A stretch of 64,000 nt of DNA from Candidatus Saccharibacteria bacterium oral taxon 488 (GTDB taxonomy: Bacteria; Patescibacteriota; Saccharimonadia; Saccharimonadales; Saccharimonadaceae): positions 62,001 through 126,000 of the forward strand of contig CP040000.1 of assembly GCA_013100805.1 (NCBI GenBank), given 5' to 3'. A program made the translations under genes and the position numbers. Shown here in pieces: positions 60,362 through 64,000 of this stretch (its first letter is position 1; every line of letters starts with the position of its first letter). Under the pieces are notes generated by a model that had not been told where the DNA came from, made no database searches, and saw only the letters and a program-made list of their open reading frames with translations.

Positions 60362-61227
60362 AAGCAAAATTACCCCTAGTTGTTATCGCGGGGCCGACTG
60401 CTAGTGGTAAGACCTCGCTAGCAATTCGCCTGGCAAAACAGTATAATGGCGAAATAATTTGTGCCGATAGCAGAACAATATATCGAGATATGGATATTGG
60501 TACGGCAAAGCCAACTATGGCTGAGCGAGAAGTAGTGCCTCATTGGGGCCTTGATTTAGTTAGTCCGGGCGAGGCATTTAGCGCCGCACAGTTTAAGGAG
60601 TATGCTTTGCAAAAAATAAGTGAAATTCGCTCTCGGGGGCGGTTACCATTTCTTGTTGGTGGTACGGGTCTTTATATTGATGCAGTACTTTTTGATTTTC
60701 AATTTGGAGACCCTCCTGATTCTGTTTTACGGTGTGAGCTAGAAAAAAAGACGGTAGCTGAATTGCAATATTATTGTTGTAAATACAACATAAAATTACC
60801 AGAGAATAACAAGAATAAGCGCTATCTTATACGTGCTATTGAACAAAAAAATAAAAATAACAGATATGAATTTATGATTAGAGATAATAGTATCGTTGTA
60901 GGTATAGCAACAAATAAGGAAATATTACGAACAAGAATTATGTTCAGATCTGAACAATTATTTTTAAATAATGTTGTGGATGAAGCAGTGCTGTTGGCCC
61001 GGAAATATGGCTGGGATAATGAGGCCATGACAGGTAATGTCTATCCGTTGGTCCGAGAGTTTTTGAATAAAAATATTACCGAAAGTGAATTAAAGCGGCA
61101 ATTTGTTGTAGCTGATTGGCGGTTAGCGAAGCGACAGATGACGTGGCTGCGGCGTAACCCGTTTATCATGTGGGCGACGCTTGACTCTGCTGAACACTAT
61201 TTGTCACAACTTTTGGCTCAGGCGTAA
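60343..61227 (+). CDS. miaA: tRNA dimethylallyltransferase
   Basis: MiaA prenylates A37 in tRNAs reading UNN codons. GPTASGKTSLAIRLA (P-loop), ICADSRTIYRDMDIGTAKP, LVGGTGLYIDAVL and the C-terminal RLAKRQMTWLRR are present. 294 residues. The middle part (residues about 130-190) is Lys/Asn rich and more AT-rich than the rest of the gene, the region that varies most in the family. It overlaps the ATL gene by 19 bp. The enzyme needs DMAPP, although isoprenoid genes are not visible here. Confidence 0.94.
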   Translation: MAAETIKAKLPLVVIAGPTASGKTSLAIRLAKQYNGEIICADSRTIYRDMDIGTAKPTMAEREVVPHWGLDLVSPGEAFSAAQFKEYALQKISEIRSRGRLPFLVGGTGLYIDAVLFDFQFGDPPDSVLRCELEKKTVAELQYYCCKYNIKLPENNKNKRYLIRAIEQKNKNNRYEFMIRDNSIVVGIATNKEILRTRIMFRSEQLFLNNVVDEAVLLARKYGWDNEAMTGNVYPLVREFLNKNITESELKRQFVVADWRLAKRQMTWLRRNPFIMWATLDSAEHYLSQLLAQA

Positions 61228-61251
61228 AATTTATGGTACAATTTTTAATAC

Positions 61252-61842
61252 ATGATTGATGCGCTGTTTGGCTCAAAAACGAGGGTGAAGTTACTACACC
61301 TGTTTTTAGCGAACCCTGAAAAATCGTTTTATGTTAGAGAGATTACGCGATTGATCGGCGAGCAAATTAACTCGGTACGGCGTGAACTATCAAATATGCT
61401 CAGAGTCGGAGTCATTGTTTCGAATAATTATGACAATAAGTTGTATTATGCTGCGAATCAGCAGTATGCATACTTCACGCCACTAAAGATGATTTTTGCC
61501 GATGAACGACCGAGTGAACAGGTTGACCATAACAAGAAGAACAGTATACCGTGGGTGAGCGATATTGCTCGGCTGTTCGGGCTGAAGATCGCTATAGTTG
61601 CCGGTGCGTTAGTGCGTGGATCAACGAGTCGGGTTGATATACTGTTAGTTGGTCGGCTATCGGAGTCGAGAGTGGGTGTCGCCATTAAGAAAATTGAAAA
61701 AGCCGAGGGGAGAGAGCTGAATTATGCTGTAATGAGCTATGATGATTTTTACTATCGTCTGAGCGTTAGAGATAAGTTTGTGATGGAAATAATGAATAGT
61801 AAGCACTCGGTTGTGGTAGACGCAGAGAGCATACTAGGATAA
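61252..61842 (+). CDS. Winged-helix protein with nucleotidyltransferase-like domain
   Basis: The N-terminus FGSKTRVKLLHLFLANPEKSFYVREITRLIGEQINSVRREL is a winged helix-turn-helix of ArsR-like type. The C-terminal half (IAIVAGALVRGSTSRVDILLVG, then AEGRELNYAVMSYDDFYYRL) resembles a MNT-type nucleotidyltransferase, with the GS-DxD pattern reduced to RGSTSRVDILLV. This fusion is common in CPR bacteria and often annotated as transcriptional regulator. 196 residues. TGG-TACAAT (61234-61242) ends 9 nt before the ATG. Confidence 0.75.
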   Translation: MIDALFGSKTRVKLLHLFLANPEKSFYVREITRLIGEQINSVRRELSNMLRVGVIVSNNYDNKLYYAANQQYAYFTPLKMIFADERPSEQVDHNKKNSIPWVSDIARLFGLKIAIVAGALVRGSTSRVDILLVGRLSESRVGVAIKKIEKAEGRELNYAVMSYDDFYYRLSVRDKFVMEIMNSKHSVVVDAESILG

Positions 61843-61852
61843 GGAGACGTAT

Positions 61853-62491
61853 ATGTTTGAAGTAGAATACAAAGGTGCAAATAATGTTATTTTTACAACG
61901 AAAATGGTAAAAATTGCGTTTGATCCAGCGTTATCGCTGGTTGGTCTTAAGGATAATCTCGGGGGGCAGGATGTTGAGATATTGTCAGAGGATAGATTTG
62001 CCGCAAGTAATGTAACACCACGGTTACTCTTCAGCGGTCCGGGTGAATATGAGGTCGGCGACGTATCTCTGAAAGGGGTGGCAGCCTGGCGACACATTGA
62101 TACGGAAACTGATGTTAAAAAATCAACGATTTACCGTTTAACAATTGGCGGTGTGCGTGTTGTGGTTATAGGTAACGTTGCCCCAAAATTGTCAGAGTCT
62201 CAGCTAGAGGAGATTGGTGTCGTTGATGTTGTTGTGATACCGGTTGGCGGTGGTGGTTACACGCTTGACGCGACATCTGCGGCTCATATGGTACGCCAGC
62301 TGGAGCCGAAAGTAGTTATCCCGGTGCATTATGCTGATGGCGCGCTACACTATGAAGTGCCACAAGACGACCTGTCGGTGTTTGTTAGTGAAATGGGCGT
62401 GGAGACTGTTGACGCTGGGCCAAAGTGGAAGGTGAAGGGGGTGACATCTTTACCTGAACAACTATCAATCATTACTGTCGCGCGGAGCTAG
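61853..62491 (+). CDS. Metallo-beta-lactamase-fold protein lacking the metal motif
   Basis: The strand order and PGEYEVGDVSLKGV, GGGGYTLDATSAAHMVRQLEPKVVIPVHYADG match a conserved MBL-fold family. The HxHxDH metal motif that should precede FSGPGEYEVG is missing, as is the HxGD motif (here VIGNVAP); only the last His (PVHYAD) is left. It is probably not a hydrolase. 212 residues. AAGGAG lies before the ATG, and the gene follows the wHTH gene by 10 nt. Confidence 0.7.
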   Translation: MFEVEYKGANNVIFTTKMVKIAFDPALSLVGLKDNLGGQDVEILSEDRFAASNVTPRLLFSGPGEYEVGDVSLKGVAAWRHIDTETDVKKSTIYRLTIGGVRVVVIGNVAPKLSESQLEEIGVVDVVVIPVGGGGYTLDATSAAHMVRQLEPKVVIPVHYADGALHYEVPQDDLSVFVSEMGVETVDAGPKWKVKGVTSLPEQLSIITVARS

Positions 62492-62516
62492 GCCAGTCGA
62501 TACGTTGCACTAATAA

Positions 62517-62540
62517 CCCCCCTCCTTGTCAGGAGGGGGG
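62517..62540 (-). terminator. Terminator of rpmB
   Basis: Very strong stem CCCCCCTCC / GGAGGGGGG (62517-62525, 62532-62540) with a 6-nt loop, followed on the minus strand by TTATTA. It separates the convergent MBL-fold and rpmB genes and may stop both. Confidence 0.85.
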
Positions 62541-62547
62541 ATTGAGC

Positions 62548-62763
62548 TTAGGCGGTTTTTGTCTGTACTGGGCGTAACAGCCCTTTCTTTTTAAGAGTAC
62601 GAATTGCTTGAGTACTCAGAACCAACGTGACTTTTTGACCATCTACTACAAGAGTTTTCTTCTGTAGGTTTGGCTTAAAAGTGCGCTTGGTGCGGCGAAG
62701 GGAAAAGCTAACGTTGTGACCGTGTTGCTTGCCCTTGCCGGTTAGTTCGCATCGTGATGCCAT
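62548..62763 (-). CDS. rpmB: 50S ribosomal protein L28
   Basis: The 71-residue protein has the family start MASRCELTGKGKQHGHNVSF followed by RTKRTFKPNLQKK and basic C-terminus. CELT keeps one Cys, and the second pair of a zinc-type L28 is absent. The ATG at 62763 was chosen over a TTG two codons upstream; AGGTTGG precedes it. Confidence 0.96.
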   Translation of the reverse strand: MASRCELTGKGKQHGHNVSFSLRRTKRTFKPNLQKKTLVVDGQKVTLVLSTQAIRTLKKKGLLRPVQTKTA

Positions 62764-62848
62764 TTCCAACCTCGCTTTATATTAACTAAACAATCTATCG
62801 TATTGTAGCGGTATTTCTATAATTAGTCAAGGTGTTATAATGGTAATT

Positions 62849-63496
62849 ATGGATTTGGCATATTTAGGTATGGTCTTGGTGGTCATTCTCGTTTCAATGA
62901 CGCTACACGAGGCGATGCATGCGTTTATGGGCTATTTCCTTGGAGATGACACAGCCAAGGCGGAGGGGCGGCTGACGTTAAACCCGCTGAAGCATATTGA
63001 TCCATTCATGACGCTTTTGCTGCCATTATTACTAGCTATGCTAGGGTTGCCAATTTTTGGTGGTGCTCGACCGGTGCCATTTAATCCTCAGCGCGTACGA
63101 CACGGTGAATGGGGTGCAGCGTTTGTAGCACTTGCTGGGCCACTGACTAATTTGTTTTTAGCGTTTTTAGCGTTTGGCGTGGGTGTCGTCAGCGGGGTTA
63201 TTACTAGCGGCGGGCTGATTCAAAATACGTTAGCGGGGCAAATCACTAGCCTCGTCGTGTTGGTTAATTTAGGCTTTTTCGTGTTTAATATGTTGCCGCT
63301 GCCACCACTTGATGGATCGCGAGTGCTGTACGCGCTCGCTCCAGAGAGTGTGCGCCGTGGCATGGAGTGGATTGAGCGCTACGGGGTAATGGTGGTGTTC
63401 ATTATCATTATGATCGGACAGGCGGCAATTGGGCGAATTATGACGTTCGCTACGAACGGTATTATCCAATTCTTTTGCATGATTTTTGGTGTATAA
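62849..63496 (+). CDS. Site-2 protease family membrane metallopeptidase (M50)
   Basis: The zinc motif HEAMH is in the first membrane helix (VSMTLHEAMHAFMGYFLG) and the second metal motif NMLPLPPLDGSRVLY lies near residue 155. Five to six membrane helices. 215 residues, a small SpoIVFB/YwhC-like form without PDZ domain. It may cleave anti-sigma factors or signal peptide remnants within the membrane. The ATG at 62849 is 7 nt after TGT-TATAAT; an in-frame ATG at 62840 lies inside that -10 box and cannot be translated from this promoter. Confidence 0.9.
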   Translation: MDLAYLGMVLVVILVSMTLHEAMHAFMGYFLGDDTAKAEGRLTLNPLKHIDPFMTLLLPLLLAMLGLPIFGGARPVPFNPQRVRHGEWGAAFVALAGPLTNLFLAFLAFGVGVVSGVITSGGLIQNTLAGQITSLVVLVNLGFFVFNMLPLPPLDGSRVLYALAPESVRRGMEWIERYGVMVVFIIIMIGQAAIGRIMTFATNGIIQFFCMIFGV

Positions 63497-63604
63497 TAGA
63501 GATAGCCTCAGGTAGGCGGGTGCATATGATTTTCCTAACATCATATGATAGGGAGTCCTAATGGTCAGTCATCGTGGTGACTGGTTGCGGATACCCACCT
63601 TGCA
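63492..63604 (+). ncRNA. Candidate structured RNA with three-way junction
   Basis: TATAAT at 63492-63497 could start a transcript near 63504. The outer helix AGGCGGGT / ACCCACCT (63514-63521, 63593-63600; one C-A mismatch) encloses hairpin 1 CATATGAT / ATCATATG (63523-63530, 63540-63547) and hairpin 2 GGTCAGTCA / TGACTGGTT (63563-63571, 63578-63586; with G-U pairs). No reading frame fits. It could be a small RNA or the leader of a transcript into rnpB. I cannot match it to a named family. Confidence 0.5.
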
Positions 63605-63667
63605 TTTATGCGGGGGAATATCACGCGCTTGCACTGCTTGGGGCTTTTATGATGTATAATAATAGGG

Positions 63668-64000
63668 CAGCCTACTAAGCGATCGCTTGGCAGTGAAGCC
63701 AAGAGGAAAGTCCGGGCAGTAAAGGACACCGACAGTCGCTAACGGCGACCGGGGGTAACCCTAGGGAAAGTGCCACAGAAACAAGACTACCTTTGTGGCG
63801 ATAGACACAAAGGAAAAGGTGAAACGAGTAAGGTAAGAGCTTACAGTCCTCGGTGGTGACACAGAGGAGAGGTAAACCCTGTCGACTGCAAGGAGGCCTA
63901 CAAATGAGTTGTCCGCTCGTAGGCCGATAACCGCTTGATTTATCTGGCAACAGGTAAACTAGATAGATGATCGCTCGCGACAGAACCCGGCTTATCGGTA
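63668..64000 (+). ncRNA. rnpB: RNase P RNA, type A (3' end at or just past window edge)
   Basis: RNase P RNA is the catalytic subunit that matures tRNA 5' ends. The universal core is clear: GAGGAAAGTCCGGGC (about 63700-63716) and ACAGAACCCGGCTTAT (about 63980-63995), which form P4 and flanking conserved regions. ACAGAAAC and GGTAAACCC-type loops are present in between. The 5' strand GCCTAC should pair with a 3' GTAGGC that begins at the last visible bases, so a few nucleotides are probably cut off. TATAAT at 63655-63660 is the likely -10. Confidence 0.95.

Noticed and set aside
63675-63950. Minus-strand open frame over rnpB
   Set aside because: The region is unmistakably RNase P RNA; the frame is a chance opening.
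1-64000. CRISPR arrays, insertion sequences, prophage or toxin-antitoxin systems
   Set aside because: No regularly spaced repeats, transposase, phage structural genes or recognisable toxin-antitoxin pairs were seen; the Xer recombinase appears to be housekeeping.
1-64000. Recoding of UGA as in Gracilibacteria
   Set aside because: TGA ends several well-defined genes (for example dnaG and mutM) precisely at family-typical C-termini, and internal TGA was not needed anywhere.

Overview
The window reads as a continuous piece of a small bacterial chromosome of the candidate phyla radiation, most likely Candidatus Saccharibacteria (TM7). The evidence is indirect, since there is no rRNA gene. Housekeeping genes are tightly packed and often overlap. 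Biosynthetic genes are almost absent. There is a Gram-positive-style type IV pilus locus without an outer-membrane secretin, a sortase, many lineage-specific single-span membrane or secreted proteins, and mid-range GC. TGA, TAA and TAG are all used as stops, so the standard bacterial code applies, unlike the UGA-recoding Gracilibacteria and Absconditabacteria.

Layout: 1-5.2 kb holds the end of argS, a transglutaminase-like protein, mscL, pyrH, orn and small hypotheticals. 5.2-14.1 kb is a replication and repair block: dnaG-rpoD, a P-loop kinase, polA, mutM and holA. 14.1-24.3 kb mixes ribosomal and RNA genes (rpsT, truB, rpsO, pnp) with accessory genes, two of which have interrupted frames. 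24.3-35.6 kb carries a family-4 uracil-DNA glycosylase, RNase J, FtsK, prephenate dehydratase, rpsF-ssb-rpsR, efp, a TlyA-type methylase and ychF. 35.7-51.3 kb is a surface and type IV pilus region: two large exported proteins, pilM-N-O, a small membrane protein, pilB-T-C, a pilin, pilD and four minor pilins. 51.3-64 kb holds a Xer recombinase, ndk, three tRNAs, a foldase, a glycosyltransferase, nrdR, T-box-controlled thrS, miaA, rpmB, a site-2 protease and RNase P RNA running off the right edge.

Two start architectures recur. One group of genes (ribosomal proteins, mscL, pnp, RNase J, pil genes, accessory genes) has a purine-rich Shine-Dalgarno site. About twenty others have a -10 box, usually extended (TGnTAnnnT), only 6-10 nt before the start codon, which predicts leaderless mRNAs. 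Two tRNA genes are followed exactly 7 nt later by the ATG of a membrane-protein gene. RNA-level control looks rich: a T-box before thrS, long hairpin leaders before pnp and RNase J, a candidate S6:S18 element, overlapping hairpins before efp, and a compact three-way-junction RNA before rnpB. Several usually metal-binding proteins (DnaG, family-4 UDG, PilB) have lost their metal-ligand residues. All assignments come from reading motifs and base pairing by eye; no search or folding program was run.
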